In this document: positions 19,601-27,209 of the stretch, one piece after another
Layout: every line of letters starts with the position of its first letter
How positions within the stretch are numbered: the stretch's first letter is position 1
Assembly (NCBI GenBank): GCA_045863575.1
Contig: BTUC01000001.1
Span: 1-64,000, forward strand
Reading direction: 5' to 3'
Source of the DNA: JAAXZI01 sp045863575
GTDB taxonomy: Bacteria > Planctomycetota > Phycisphaerae > UBA1845 > PWPN01
DNA: 64,000 bases
Made by a program: the position numbers and the translations under genes
Notes under the pieces: model-generated
Told to the model about the DNA's origin: nothing
Databases searched by the model: none
Seen by the model: the letters and a program-made list of their open reading frames with translations, nothing else

Positions 19601-19718
19601 CCCGGAACTTCCACCCGCGGGTGAGATCCAGCCGCGCCGCCCCTGCCGGTGCACACTGGGCCAGGACCATGCCGATACCACCTGCAACCATCAAACGGAA
19701 TTCACGCCGTACAGTCAT
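13614..19718 (-). CDS. Giant secreted multi-module glycoside hydrolase-like protein
   Basis: Exported protein of 2034 residues. The start at 19718 is chosen because CTGGAG lies just upstream and the following 26 residues are a signal peptide (RLMVAGGIGMVLAQCAPAGAA). Two beta-galactosidase-type jelly rolls come first (about 30-165, LDLTRGWKFRVDAQDAG..YLGIESVDDGYDLYINGQ; and 180-330, GWRFRTDPDGRGLAESWF..IHGARAVYLNGQ). A beta-sandwich precedes a (alpha/alpha)6 toroid at about 640-1000 (YNAFWTRDAAYLIDACLRAG, EWDAQGQAIYSFVQVYR, HHYWDDFWCIRGLQDALYAA), as in six-hairpin glycosidases such as GH15/GH65/GH78. After about 1130 comes a second, TIM-barrel-like half and a region like beta-galactosidase trimerisation domains (FMPSAFATPLQAKEA). 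The substrate is unknown. Both halves in one polypeptide is unusual. It is divergent from the PEP-CTERM gene across a region with two operator-like palindromes. Confidence 0.7.
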   Translation of the reverse strand: MTVRREFRLMVAGGIGMVLAQCAPAGAARLDLTRGWKFRVDAQDAGRTQEWFVSDHDDAAWTPIDAGRPWEQQGHEQLDGAAWYRRGISLPPEWAGRPVYLGIESVDDGYDLYINGQSVRSYHEKEHRRRTSTAMGVTSFLRPGEANVLALRVVDRGGEGGLTGRVMLTDDKRSLNWEPLRLPLESGWRFRTDPDGRGLAESWFSESFDDSAWSVRSLQGDGWKGWPEVKDYAGEAWYRLPVELPVDWRQEPIWLRVPSIHGARAVYLNGQLVASHGFSHPPEFARFKDAREESTPAKGDTLYELTRAVRPDKPNLLVVRVKCEDKSRSGIRSPVMLAADRRALIFSQDWSAVTALARAEPGLILPGWATGRGSTHTIVGSPGSTEEGFAAPDGSFSPSNRSYSVTAWVYDESTGLLHAGERLPLEAIEWRLEDGRYPFPKSAWRAGPAQVETLLFVGREKVAGEPRDLAFYRCEVRNTSNRDARVRLFVAVRPYSIPREHYAFNRGYEPVHELAYLPESDAVTVNGMLGLVSLRRPDGFGACTLVGGADICEYAARGVLPASHEVYDGAGLASGAMQFAMSLAVGKSETFEFVVPVVGLEPNDRQNAGPAPGDHAAALRRLEWKKAFNTTRDRWKRLYQDEAIRVRLPDADAEEAFYASLAYMLVLQDGDSLIPGSFAYNAFWTRDAAYLIDACLRAGLVETARKATELWPRFQKESGEFPSMGPGGPKEWDAQGQAIYSFVQVYRVTKDRAWLERYFSNILRGARFIGKIRRDGMTDENRGTPLWGILTPSVSAEDLGPHTWHHYWDDFWCIRGLQDALYAARELGQEPAAAEIRTLLEELHGSTLESIRAVMAKERIDFIPVAPESTSASGRARGTSPAIWPGGAFEPDDPLIRRAFDVYWETQIAPRDGGYWHAGQPWPYATLELAHCYLNLGQIDRAFKMLRWTLDNQSAPGVYGWAEVADGRSKLFLGGDIPHGWASAEYVSLVRDMLVREVGDALHLAAGVPEQWLAHGQRVEVERALTHFGRIGFRLTSQADKGEIELSMTGDANPPGGMFWRLPRFDGQLRSLTVDGLAVPAPADGLMPIPQGARQVRLRFQVTAPDARAEPYRARMARWRAGLTPENVYATADGLRPLLGVFFYFVGADSRTNAQRLREVRESFDFVQIEPRADQVDRCESAGVPWMGVDQPAIPLGRDSEQWNSARGVILDRTRSFADRFYLLGWNDGSEPHTSFGTPGYTGHNEKIYDALGVSEPTRTEFLEWLTGEYADASPDRDTNGDGITFNGDFGVSFDSWAAVAQPQNRKTDWFEHVLTPFRCKLIRDCEAGRIALFRQGDPGHKVTPRLLRSLADPRMSYDLNYLDLGDAAGVTFYCGGGFHNSDPHDSGCRIELRGAPHEGAYRFGLRLTPPYRNMTGRAEVACRVLLPAPGSVKPASAQTPRVCFKTWIRADGRPGQLARIELIEDLDKPDAASRRLLEVGAGNEFVPVEVDLSAWAGRRVWLRLVAEPAPGAPVEGDRLHWLDPRIEAGGRVRLECVDFYKEARAGYRLRGKEGSPEPFVWLGIRSSAYHAWYADHVMSLVANKARLAGKRAVANEFHPGSGSADAMFPFALYDSMIRLMRFRVPSVAFFCDMYKGEFTHYSMADSREHVARVRNQLMLWNAYRDDPEEHFSARRARVACFMPSAFATPLQAKEAAAQFGTGGRLVWALGELGADFFLLNDLDQAEHYDRVVIFTAWADRAAEEKLHAFLLNGCRGKRVLVLTGVSRLWGPVGGRLSKQIDASLGEVLPVTPAGTRLVQKTAEVLPGIRARMSVADAVVGRDTPGFELIQADDGAIIGAVGGRPRCQSRVLCLAGFPETLPEEAAAGGPVDSAIRRLIHRWLDVEPGLIEAGMIRMVTKDMAISEPGLYCVENSSVLTLGEALAGYEIVRQNPVDSPLCGPAVVRVWRSDQCRLVDTDICTPQEFSETDGRISALLVAPESLRSTRSVALTIYWPKGDPDITVGGAPVLAESLGGGFFRMAGPAPGAHELRVE

Positions 19719-19901
19719 CACTTCTCCAGGTAATAAAGGAGTCTCGTTGCATCCGGCATTACTGTCCATGAATTCAAGCGATTTGCCAACAGAACTTGTT
19801 CCGCTTCCAGTTGATCAGTGCCGCAGCAGCCGGCATGGAGACCGATGCCACAGACACGGAGGTGGTCTGCCGAATGAAGCACCAGCCGGATGGTGTTGCC
19901 G

Positions 19902-19945
19902 GTTACTCGATTAACCTCGAAAAGTCTTCAGTTAATCGAGTAACT
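19902..19945. promoter_or_regulatory. Pair of LacI-like operators
   Basis: GTTACTCGATTAAC (19902-19915) and GTTAATCGAGTAAC (19932-19945) are exact reverse complements, separated by 16 bp. Each alone is also a near palindrome (GTTA-N-TCGA-N-TAAC, central CG), as expected for a dimer of a LacI-type regulator. Their centres are 30 bp apart, close to three helical turns. Confidence 0.6.
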
Positions 19946-20025
19946 CGACAGAGCGCAGTATCGGCCGGAATGGTTGTCGTGTGCGCCGGAGGGCGGGTTT
20001 CTCGATCAGATCAGCCAGTTCTTCA

Positions 20026-20053
20026 TTGACGGCAGAGTGCCGGATCGTACAAT
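20026..20053 (+). promoter_or_regulatory. Promoter of the PEP-CTERM gene
   Basis: TTGACG (20026-20031), 16-bp spacer, TACAAT (20048-20053). The predicted start of transcription near 20060 gives a leader of about 84 nt. The operator pair ends 80 bp upstream of the -35. Confidence 0.65.
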
Positions 20054-20143
20054 GGGAGTGACCCCATCGCGGAGTCCTTTCCATCACCGGGGGATCACTG
20101 GTGAGTCGCGATGATGATCTGGATAGAGGCAGGAGGAGAAGAA

Positions 20144-21001
20144 ATGAGCAACAACGTCTGCAAACTGATCGGTCTGACGCTGGCCGGTGTTTTCGCCGCT
20201 CCGGCGCTGGGCGCACCGCTCGCGAGCACTTCCTTTGAAGTGGCCGAAGGCTATCCCGCACCGCCGCCCGTTTACGACGTGCGCAGCAGCAGCCTGGTGC
20301 TGGCCGACGGCGCCGGATGGGGCACCAACACCTGGGCCGGTAACAACGGCGGTTCCACCTACACCTACATTGCCCGCGATGCATCCGCCTACGACGGCGA
20401 GCAATACATGGTCCTGCACCGCGAGGAAGGCAGCGACAATCGCGAGATCCGTATCCGCCGCAAGTATGACACCTCGCTCATTCAGGACCAGAAGGTCACG
20501 TTGTCGCTGGCGTTCCGCATCGACGCCGAACGCACGACCCCGGATTACCTCGACAGCGCCTTCAACGTATACTTCGAGCGAGGCACATCCGATAATCTGG
20601 GCGACGAGAACGTTCGCCTTGAATTCACCAAGGAGGGGGATATCAAGATCCGTTCCGAAGAGTTGGCTTCGACACTGACCGTAGGCCAGTGGGACGACCC
20701 CGGCCAACCCTACTACGCCCTCAACACCTGGGCGACGCTCTCCTTCGTGGTGGATCTGGCTACGCAGCGGGCCAGCTACTTCGTCAACGGCGAGTTCCTG
20801 GGCGACTATGAGTTCGACGACCTGCTCTCGGCCGGCGAAGAGTTGAACCAGATCCGGTTCAAGGGACCGCGGGCCTACAACGGCAGCCCGAATGACGGCG
20901 TCTCCATCGACGCCGTCTCGCTGACGACGGTACCGGAGCCCGCCACGCTGGCCCTGCTGGTGCTGGGCGGCCTGCTGGCCCGCCGGCGCGGCCGAAAGTA
21001 G
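20144..21001 (+). CDS. PEP-CTERM-anchored secreted protein, LamG-like sandwich
   Basis: Exported protein of 285 residues. The ATG at 20144 has a strong AGGAGGAG upstream and begins a signal peptide (LIGLTLAGVFAAPALGA). Residues 28-255 form one beta-rich domain (STSFEVAEGYPAPPPVYDV, TNTWAGNNGG, FKGPRAYNGSPNDGVSIDAV) that may bind carbohydrate. The C-terminus is a textbook PEP-CTERM tail: VPEPATLALLVLGGLLARRRGRK, with PEP, a hydrophobic segment and an Arg cluster, which is recognised by an exosortase. The next gene downstream is a paralog that shares this domain but ends in a dockerin-like module. Function of the domain is not known. Confidence 0.85.
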   Translation: MSNNVCKLIGLTLAGVFAAPALGAPLASTSFEVAEGYPAPPPVYDVRSSSLVLADGAGWGTNTWAGNNGGSTYTYIARDASAYDGEQYMVLHREEGSDNREIRIRRKYDTSLIQDQKVTLSLAFRIDAERTTPDYLDSAFNVYFERGTSDNLGDENVRLEFTKEGDIKIRSEELASTLTVGQWDDPGQPYYALNTWATLSFVVDLATQRASYFVNGEFLGDYEFDDLLSAGEELNQIRFKGPRAYNGSPNDGVSIDAVSLTTVPEPATLALLVLGGLLARRRGRK

Positions 21002-21267
21002 TCCAGGGGCGAATACAGAAGACACACTCGTGTGGCCCGCCCCCGCTTTCCGCGTGAGCGATCGGTGCGCCGCGGGGAACCACGCCCCAGGGTTAGATTT
21101 GACCACGGATGGCACGAGTCACTCAGATCGGGGAACCGAGCTCTGGAATCCTGGGGTCTGAGAAGCCAGTCGGTGTAATTGACGGTCAAGAACGAGAACG
21201 CGGCCGGCGCGGGGCCGAACCGGCGCGGAGCCACCCTGAACCACCCGCTTGCATGGAGGAGTACACA

Positions 21268-23724
21268 ATGGAGCGTCATCGGTTGATCGCCTGTTGTGCG
21301 TCGTTGGGCATCCTGGTTGTAGCGATGGCTGCCCACGCGGCGCCGTTGGCGGCCACTTCCTTTGAGGTGGCTGAAGGTTATCCGGCACCGCCGCCAGCCT
21401 ATGATGTACGCTCGATCACCCCAACCGACGGCGCCGGCTGGGGCAGCAATACCTGGGCCGGCAACAACGGCGGTGCTGCATACACCTTTGTCGCCGCGGA
21501 CGCCACCGCCTACGACGGCGGCCAATACATGGTCCTGCACCGGGAAGATGGCGGCAGCGCCAACCGCGAAATCATTCTTCGGCGCAAGTACAACACGGCA
21601 CTGATCCAGGACCAGCGCGTCATCTTGTCTCTGGCCTTCCGCCTCGACGCGGAACGCACGGAGCCCGATTACTTTGACAGCGCCTTCAACGTCTACCTCG
21701 AGCGGGGCACCAGCAGCAATCTGGGCGACGAGAACGTCCGACTCGAGTTCACCAAAGAGGGTGATATCAAGGTCCGAGCTGACGATCTGTCCTCCTCGCT
21801 GGTCGTCGGGCAATGGGACGATCCGGGCCAGCCTTACTACGCCCTCAACACCTGGGCCACGCTCACGTTCGATGTGGACGTGGCCGCCCAGCGGGTGGAC
21901 TACTACGTGAATGGCGAGTGGCTGGGCAATTACTTGTTTAACGATCTGCTATCCGCCGGCGAAGTTCTGGATCAGATCCGCTTCAAGGGGCCGCGGGCCT
22001 ACGACGGGAGCCCCAACGACGGCGTCTCCATCGACGACATCCGCCTCAACACCGGCCTTGACGAGCCCGTACCCGGTTGTCGCTCCAGCGTTCGGCCGGG
22101 CACGCCGGCCAGCGCGGTGGCCAACATCAACGAACCGGCCAGCCCTGCCTCCTTTGCCTATACCGTCCTGAACATCGGCTCGGAGACGTTCAACTGGACG
22201 GCCGTGGAAGCCGACGCATCGGGCAACCCCACCGAATACGGCTGGCTCTCTCTGGACGAGGATTCCGGCAGCCTGGCGTCTCTCGGAGAGACCACCATCA
22301 CGGCGAGCATCGACACGACCGGTCTGGCCGGCGGCGTTTACACCGCCTACATCAAGATTGCAGACGACTGCGACCCCGCCGGCAGCCACCTCCGCCAGAT
22401 CGATCTCACCGTGATCGCCTGCGAGTGGACCGTCGACTCCTGTAACCAGGTGCGTATTTACAACCTCGAGTATCCGGATGCGCCGGTCGAGCCGGTGACC
22501 TACCGCATCAGCAATACCGGGCTGCATCCTTTCAATTTCTCGGTGAACAAGACGGGCAGCAGTTGCTTCGAGTGGCTGACCCTGGATACGGCCGGCGATA
22601 CCATCCAGCCCGGCGGGTACGCCGACGTGACCGCCAGCATCCATCCGGAGGCGCTGGCCGGGCACACCACCGACGATTCCTACGCCTGTAATCTGGTCTT
22701 TACCGACGACTGTTCGGCGCAGAGCATTTCGCGCAACGTGCGCATCCGTTACCTGGGAATCGGCGACACCCAGGTTTTCGCCTACGACGGCACCACGGAT
22801 CCGGAAAACGACGATTCCGCGGGTGAAGGCTTCCGCTTCCGCGTTGCGGAGGGGGTGACCGCCGGGGGAGTTGAGCCCGATGGTGACGCCGAGAACGGCT
22901 ATGCCTGGCGCATCGTCGATCCGGCCGGACAGAAAACCAAGTACGAGGCGGTACGCTGGCGCCAGGATAACCAGGAATGGGACAACCTCGACATCTATTC
23001 CGAGGCCGGCGCCACGATTCTGGCCCGCCTGCGGGTGCGCAGTTGGGGACCCAACGACAATGAAGACAGACGCGACGGCGGACTGTACCTCTGGGAGGAG
23101 GACAGCATCTCGGCCACACTGCACTGGGGCGGCGCCACTGACGGCGTACTCATGGACCGCAGCCGCGACGGCCAGCGCGTGACGCTCACGCCTACCGACG
23201 ACTACGTGATCGTTCGCATGACCTCCATCGGCCGCGAGGGGGACGACTGGGACTGTAGCCGCATCGTCCGGTTGTATATGAATGAGAACCCCGTGCCCGT
23301 CCTGGAGATCCTCAGTGCCGGCGAGGAGAGCAATACGGACAAGGAGGGCTTCGGCTTTGGAGCCGGCAGCACGGATGGAACCTACGACATCGCCTTCGAC
23401 TGGGTCGCCGGCACCAATGCGGGAGCCTTCGGACCGGGCGAAGAGCTGGCGGTTCTGGGCCGCAGTCTGATTCCCAAGCTCTGCCCGGCCGTTTTCGCGG
23501 ATGCCGACGAGGACGGCGACGTGGACCAGGACGATTTCGGCGAGTTCCAGGCATGCTTTACCGGCGCGAATGACCCCAACAGTCAGTTCAGCCGGCCGGA
23601 CTGCGGCTGCTTCGATCAGGACCGCGATGATGATGTCGACGAGGATGACTACGGCGCGTTCCAGCAGTGCGCCAGCGGGCCGGAGATTCCACTGGATCCC
23701 GCGTGCGTAGCGCCGGCCCAGTAA
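21268..23724 (+). CDS. Secreted protein with PEP-CTERM-paralog domain, BACON-like repeats and dockerin-like end
   Basis: Exported protein of 818 residues. The start at 21268 follows GGAGG by 8 nt and a signal peptide (LIACCASLGILVVAMAAHAA). Residues 25-265 are closely similar throughout to the domain of the preceding gene (AATSFEVAEGYPAPPPAYDV, FKGPRAYDGSPNDGVSID). Two BACON-like sandwiches follow (about 275-385, ASFAYTVLNIGSETFNWTAVE; and 390-490), then another beta-rich region at about 490-745. The C-terminal 70 residues are a dockerin-like pair (DEDGDVDQDDFGEFQACFTG, DRDDDVDEDDYGAFQQCASG). The gene pair probably arose by tandem duplication, after which the ends diverged. Function unknown; carbohydrate binding is plausible. 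Confidence 0.75.
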   Translation: MERHRLIACCASLGILVVAMAAHAAPLAATSFEVAEGYPAPPPAYDVRSITPTDGAGWGSNTWAGNNGGAAYTFVAADATAYDGGQYMVLHREDGGSANREIILRRKYNTALIQDQRVILSLAFRLDAERTEPDYFDSAFNVYLERGTSSNLGDENVRLEFTKEGDIKVRADDLSSSLVVGQWDDPGQPYYALNTWATLTFDVDVAAQRVDYYVNGEWLGNYLFNDLLSAGEVLDQIRFKGPRAYDGSPNDGVSIDDIRLNTGLDEPVPGCRSSVRPGTPASAVANINEPASPASFAYTVLNIGSETFNWTAVEADASGNPTEYGWLSLDEDSGSLASLGETTITASIDTTGLAGGVYTAYIKIADDCDPAGSHLRQIDLTVIACEWTVDSCNQVRIYNLEYPDAPVEPVTYRISNTGLHPFNFSVNKTGSSCFEWLTLDTAGDTIQPGGYADVTASIHPEALAGHTTDDSYACNLVFTDDCSAQSISRNVRIRYLGIGDTQVFAYDGTTDPENDDSAGEGFRFRVAEGVTAGGVEPDGDAENGYAWRIVDPAGQKTKYEAVRWRQDNQEWDNLDIYSEAGATILARLRVRSWGPNDNEDRRDGGLYLWEEDSISATLHWGGATDGVLMDRSRDGQRVTLTPTDDYVIVRMTSIGREGDDWDCSRIVRLYMNENPVPVLEILSAGEESNTDKEGFGFGAGSTDGTYDIAFDWVAGTNAGAFGPGEELAVLGRSLIPKLCPAVFADADEDGDVDQDDFGEFQACFTGANDPNSQFSRPDCGCFDQDRDDDVDEDDYGAFQQCASGPEIPLDPACVAPAQ

Positions 23725-23795
23725 GCGCCGGCAACGGGCCGTAGTCCACAAACGAGAAACGATTATTCCGGGGTTGGCTGCAGGGCCTTCGCTCT

Positions 23796-23823
23796 TTGGG
23801 GCGGAGGCCTCGCGCCTTAATAT
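23796..23823 (+). promoter_or_regulatory. Promoter placed against the start codon of the TMTC-like gene
   Basis: TTGGGG (23796-23801), 16-bp spacer, TAATAT (23818-23823). The ATG is at 23833, so the transcript would begin about 3 nt before it and be essentially leaderless. No Shine-Dalgarno is visible. Confidence 0.5.
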
Positions 23824-23832
23824 GCCGCATCC

Positions 23833-25935
23833 ATGAAGCATCGTTCTTTCCACCCCGTCCTGGCGGCGGGCGGCCTCGTGGCTCTCACGGTGGCGGCTTA
23901 CCTGCCCGCGCTCAATGCCGGCTTCATCTGGGATGACGACGCCTACGTGACCGGCAACCGGACACTGCGCGACGCTGACGGACTGCGGCGGATCTGGCTC
24001 AATCTTGGCGCGACTCCGCAGTACTACCCCTTCACGTTCACCACGTTCTGGTTGGAGTACCAGTTATGGGGGCCGACACCCTCCGGCTACCACGCTGTCA
24101 ACATCCTGCTGCACGCAGTCGGCGCGGGGCTGCTGTGGCGGGTGCTTTACCGACTTTCCGTCCCGGGCGCCTGGGTGGCGGCCGCAGTCTTCGCCGTGCA
24201 CCCCGTACATGTCGAGTCGGTGGCCTGGATCACGGAACGAAAGAACGTGCTCTCGGGTGCGTGCTACCTGGCGGCGCTGCTGGTTTACCTGCGCTTCGCG
24301 GGCATCGGCGCCGGTTCAACGAAGCAACCGGGAGCGGGCCGGCTCTACGCGGGAGCACTGCTGCTGTTTGTGCTCGCCCTGCTGAGCAAGAGCGTGACCT
24401 GCTCCCTGCCGGCCGTCCTCCTGCTGCTGATCTGGTGGAAACGCGCAGTGGTGACGCGGCGCGACGTGGCGGCCCTCCTGCCGTTTTTTGTCCTGGGCGT
24501 GGTTATGGGGCTGCTCACCTCGTGGATGGAGCGGCACCACGTGGGCGCCGCCGGGGACGCGTGGTCGCTTTCCTGGATTGAGCGGTGCCTCATCGCCGGC
24601 AGGGCGTTGTGGTTTTATGCCGGCAAGCTCGTCTGGCCCGGGGAGCTCACCTTCATCTACCCCCGTTGGGACATCGACGCCCGAGACCCGTGGGCTTGGC
24701 TGTTCCCGGCCGCCGCGCTGCTGGTGGTGACCGCGGCATGGCTGCTGCGCCGTCGGATCGGGCGCGGCCCCCTGGTCGGCCTGCTCATCTACGGAGGCAC
24801 GCTCCTGCCCGCGCTGGGTTTCATCAATGTTTATCCGATGCAGTATTCATTCGTCGCTGATCACTTCCAGTACCTGGCCAGCGCCAGCCTCATTGCACTG
24901 CTCATCGCGGCAGCAACGCGGGCCTGGCCTGCACGCCAGCCAGAGCTGGGCGCCCGCTCGACTCGCCGGCCTTTGCTCCGGCAGTTCACAACTGCTGTGC
25001 CCACTGGGCTGCTCCTGGTGATATTCGTCTTCCTGAGCCGCCGCCAGGCGGGCGTCTACGAGAATCTGGAGACACTCTGGCGCGACACGCTGGCTAAGAA
25101 TCCTGCGTGCTGGCTGGCTCACAACAACCTGGGCGTCGTGCTGCGCGAAGCCGGGCGTACGAACGAGGCCACGCATCACTTCGAGCAGGCGCTGAGGTTG
25201 AAGCCCGACTACGGCCTGGCCCACTTCAACCTGGGCACGCTGCTGGCTGACGAGGGGCGGTTGGAATCGGCGGCGGACCGAATTCGGCAGGGTCTGCGCT
25301 TCCAACCGGATGAACCGCAGGCGCTCAACTATCTGGGCCGCGTCCTCGCCGCACAACGACGACCAGACGAGGCCATCCAGCACTACCAGCGGGCCATTGC
25401 GCGGCAGCCCGACTACGCCCCCGCTCTGTTCAACCTGGGCAGCCTGCTGGCCGACAGGGGCGACAACGAATCCGCGGCCCGCTACCTCCAGCAGGGCCTC
25501 GCACGCGAGCCCTCGGACGCAGTGGCCCACCATCGGCTGGGCGAGGTGCTGGAGCGACTCGGGCAGTGCCAGGAGGCCGTCGCCGCGTACCGCGCGGCAC
25601 TTCGCGTGCGGCCCGGTTGGATCATGCCGGCAAACAGCCTCGCCTGGCTACTGGCCACGAGTCCCCATGCGGACTGCCGAGACGCAGAGGCGGCCATGAG
25701 TCTGGTCCGGGAGCACGCGCTGGCCGAGCGCACGAACCTGGCAGCGGTCCTCGATACAGTGGCGGCGGTCTACGCCCAGGCCGGCGTCTATGACCAGGCG
25801 GTCGAGTTCGCCGAACGTGCGGCCAAAATGGGCCGCCAGCAGGATCAGACCCAGCTCACCAAGGAGATCGAGGCCCGCCTGCGGCTGTACCGTAATGGCC
25901 AGCCGTATCGAGCCCCCACCCGACCCGCGTCATGA
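23833..25935 (+). CDS. TMTC-like GT-C membrane glycosyltransferase with C-terminal TPRs
   Basis: Protein of 700 residues. Residues 1-400 contain about ten hydrophobic segments with a first extracytoplasmic loop NAGFIWDDDAYVTGNRTL, whose DD motif matches GT-C enzymes using lipid-linked sugars, and HPVHVESVAWITERKNVLSG, typical of the DUF1736/TMTC-type family. Residues 410-680 are tetratricopeptide repeats (CWLAHNNLGVVLREAGRTNEATHHFEQALRLKPDYGLAHFNLGTLL-type units, at least six). It may glycosylate exported proteins, in line with the secreted proteome encoded nearby, but acceptor and donor are unknown. Its end overlaps the convergent LacI gene by 6 bp (25930-25935). Confidence 0.8.
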   Translation: MKHRSFHPVLAAGGLVALTVAAYLPALNAGFIWDDDAYVTGNRTLRDADGLRRIWLNLGATPQYYPFTFTTFWLEYQLWGPTPSGYHAVNILLHAVGAGLLWRVLYRLSVPGAWVAAAVFAVHPVHVESVAWITERKNVLSGACYLAALLVYLRFAGIGAGSTKQPGAGRLYAGALLLFVLALLSKSVTCSLPAVLLLLIWWKRAVVTRRDVAALLPFFVLGVVMGLLTSWMERHHVGAAGDAWSLSWIERCLIAGRALWFYAGKLVWPGELTFIYPRWDIDARDPWAWLFPAAALLVVTAAWLLRRRIGRGPLVGLLIYGGTLLPALGFINVYPMQYSFVADHFQYLASASLIALLIAAATRAWPARQPELGARSTRRPLLRQFTTAVPTGLLLVIFVFLSRRQAGVYENLETLWRDTLAKNPACWLAHNNLGVVLREAGRTNEATHHFEQALRLKPDYGLAHFNLGTLLADEGRLESAADRIRQGLRFQPDEPQALNYLGRVLAAQRRPDEAIQHYQRAIARQPDYAPALFNLGSLLADRGDNESAARYLQQGLAREPSDAVAHHRLGEVLERLGQCQEAVAAYRAALRVRPGWIMPANSLAWLLATSPHADCRDAEAAMSLVREHALAERTNLAAVLDTVAAVYAQAGVYDQAVEFAERAAKMGRQQDQTQLTKEIEARLRLYRNGQPYRAPTRPAS

Positions 25936-27078
25936 CTGCGGGAGAAGCGCGCGCCCCCACCGGCGCGCGCGGCAAGCCCGCCCCACGATACGGGGTGGAT
26001 CGTGATCGCCGCCCGGGCACGTGCCGCCACGACGGACGTGCGGCGGCAGTTTGACGCTCTCGAAGGTGCTGCGGCCCTGCTTCTGCAACTCCACCATGCG
26101 CTGCACGGCCAGTTCTCCGACGGCATGCCAGGATACGTCGATGGATGTGATCGCCGGGCAGCCCGAGGCGCGCCAAAGGGACGCGTCGCAGCCCACCAGG
26201 CAAGTGTCCTCCGGCACACGAAGGCCCGCCTGCTGGCAGGCCAGCAGCGCGCCGACCGCCGCCACCGAAGAGGCGGCATAGATCCCGTCGGGGCGCAGAT
26301 CGCTCAGCAGCGGCACCAACCAATGCAGAATCTCGAGTTCCCCGAAACCGTCGGGAATAGCCAGCACCTCCAGCCGCGCGCCTGCTGCGACGGCCACTGC
26401 TGCCATTCCCTGCTCGCGAAGCGCCAGCGCCTCCCGCGGCATCTGATCACGGATGAGGACCCATCGCGTACGGCCGGCCGCGTGCAGGAGTTCGGCCGCC
26501 CGACGCCCGCCTGCCGCGTTATCCATGTCGATCACGTTGGAGGCATAGTGGTCCGGCTGGTCAGGGACTACCACCACCATCGGGAACCCCCGGGCCATCC
26601 GCTCGTGGATTGCAGCTTCAATCCCGCCCACCGGCGTTCGCAGGACGGCCGCGCATACGCCCCCGTCCAGCACCTCGCGCACGAGTCCCCACACATCGAT
26701 TCCTTCCGGCGCATCCTGGGTGGCCACCACTGGAAAAAGTCGTGCCACACGGGCTGCGGTGACCACGCCCGCCTGGAATTGACCTTCGAAGGCCTGGTGA
26801 TGCCAGGAGATTGCATCAACCTCGCCCGTGCCGCGCAGAATCAAACCGAAAAACGGTGACCGGAATTTCTTGAGGCTCACGGCCATGAGATTGGTCTGAT
26901 AGCCGACCTCGGCCGCGATCCGGCGAACGCGCTCAATGGTCTCCGGGCGAAACCGCTCCGCCGCCGTCTCCGGATTCCCCAGGATGATTGAAACGGAAGC
27001 CCGCGAGAGGTTCGCGCGCAAGGCGATCTCCCGTAACGTGGGTCGACGCGGTTCGTCCGGACTCGCCCTCATGACCAT
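25930..27078 (-). CDS. LacI-family transcriptional regulator
   Basis: DNA-binding regulator of 382 residues. The HTH is at about residues 13-35 (TLREIALRANLSRASVSIIL) with hinge region RFRPETIERVRRIAAEVGYQTN; the periplasmic-binding-protein-like effector domain follows (SPFFGLILRGTG, VVVVPDQPDHYASNVIDMDNAAGG, DGIYAASSVAAVGAL, LVGCDASLWRASGCPAITSID). Ligand unknown. It is divergent from the cytochrome gene, and uxaB-uxaA lie 2.6 kb away, so control of uronate genes is possible but not shown. A 14-bp perfect palindrome lies in the divergent gap. The start may instead be the second ATG, at 27072. Confidence 0.9.
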   Translation of the reverse strand: MVMRASPDEPRRPTLREIALRANLSRASVSIILGNPETAAERFRPETIERVRRIAAEVGYQTNLMAVSLKKFRSPFFGLILRGTGEVDAISWHHQAFEGQFQAGVVTAARVARLFPVVATQDAPEGIDVWGLVREVLDGGVCAAVLRTPVGGIEAAIHERMARGFPMVVVVPDQPDHYASNVIDMDNAAGGRRAAELLHAAGRTRWVLIRDQMPREALALREQGMAAVAVAAGARLEVLAIPDGFGELEILHWLVPLLSDLRPDGIYAASSVAAVGALLACQQAGLRVPEDTCLVGCDASLWRASGCPAITSIDVSWHAVGELAVQRMVELQKQGRSTFESVKLPPHVRRGGTCPGGDHDPPRIVGRACRARRWGRALLPQS

Positions 27079-27151
27079 CAGACTACCACCGCTCTATCCT
27101 GGAATCGAATGCCTCCGCCGCTCCGCGGAACACTAACCCCGAAAGGACATG

Positions 27152-27165
27152 GATTCCCGGGAATC
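27152..27165. promoter_or_regulatory. Perfect 14-bp palindrome, candidate operator
   Basis: GATTCCCGGGAATC lies between the divergent LacI and cytochrome genes, with further inverted pieces nearby (CATGGAT near 27148 and ATCCATG near 27187). It has the central CG of LacI-type sites. Autoregulation is the simplest reading. Confidence 0.45.
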
Positions 27166-27200
27166 GTTATGAGTGGAATCCGTGAGATCCATGGTTAGAC

Positions 27201-27206
27201 TATAAC
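27201..27206 (+). promoter_or_regulatory. -10-like box directly before the cytochrome gene
   Basis: TATAAC ends 3 nt before the ATG at 27210 and 6 nt before a second ATG at 27213, so a transcript would start at or within these codons. No -35 or Shine-Dalgarno is clear. Confidence 0.35.
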
Positions 27207-27209
27207 TCT

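Larger units (their letters stand above)
19719..20143. promoter_or_regulatory. 425-bp divergent regulatory region
   Basis: It separates the giant glycosidase gene (minus) from the PEP-CTERM gene (plus). It holds the operator pair at 19902-19945 and a good sigma-70-type promoter at 20026-20053; no gene is supported inside it. Confidence 0.7.
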
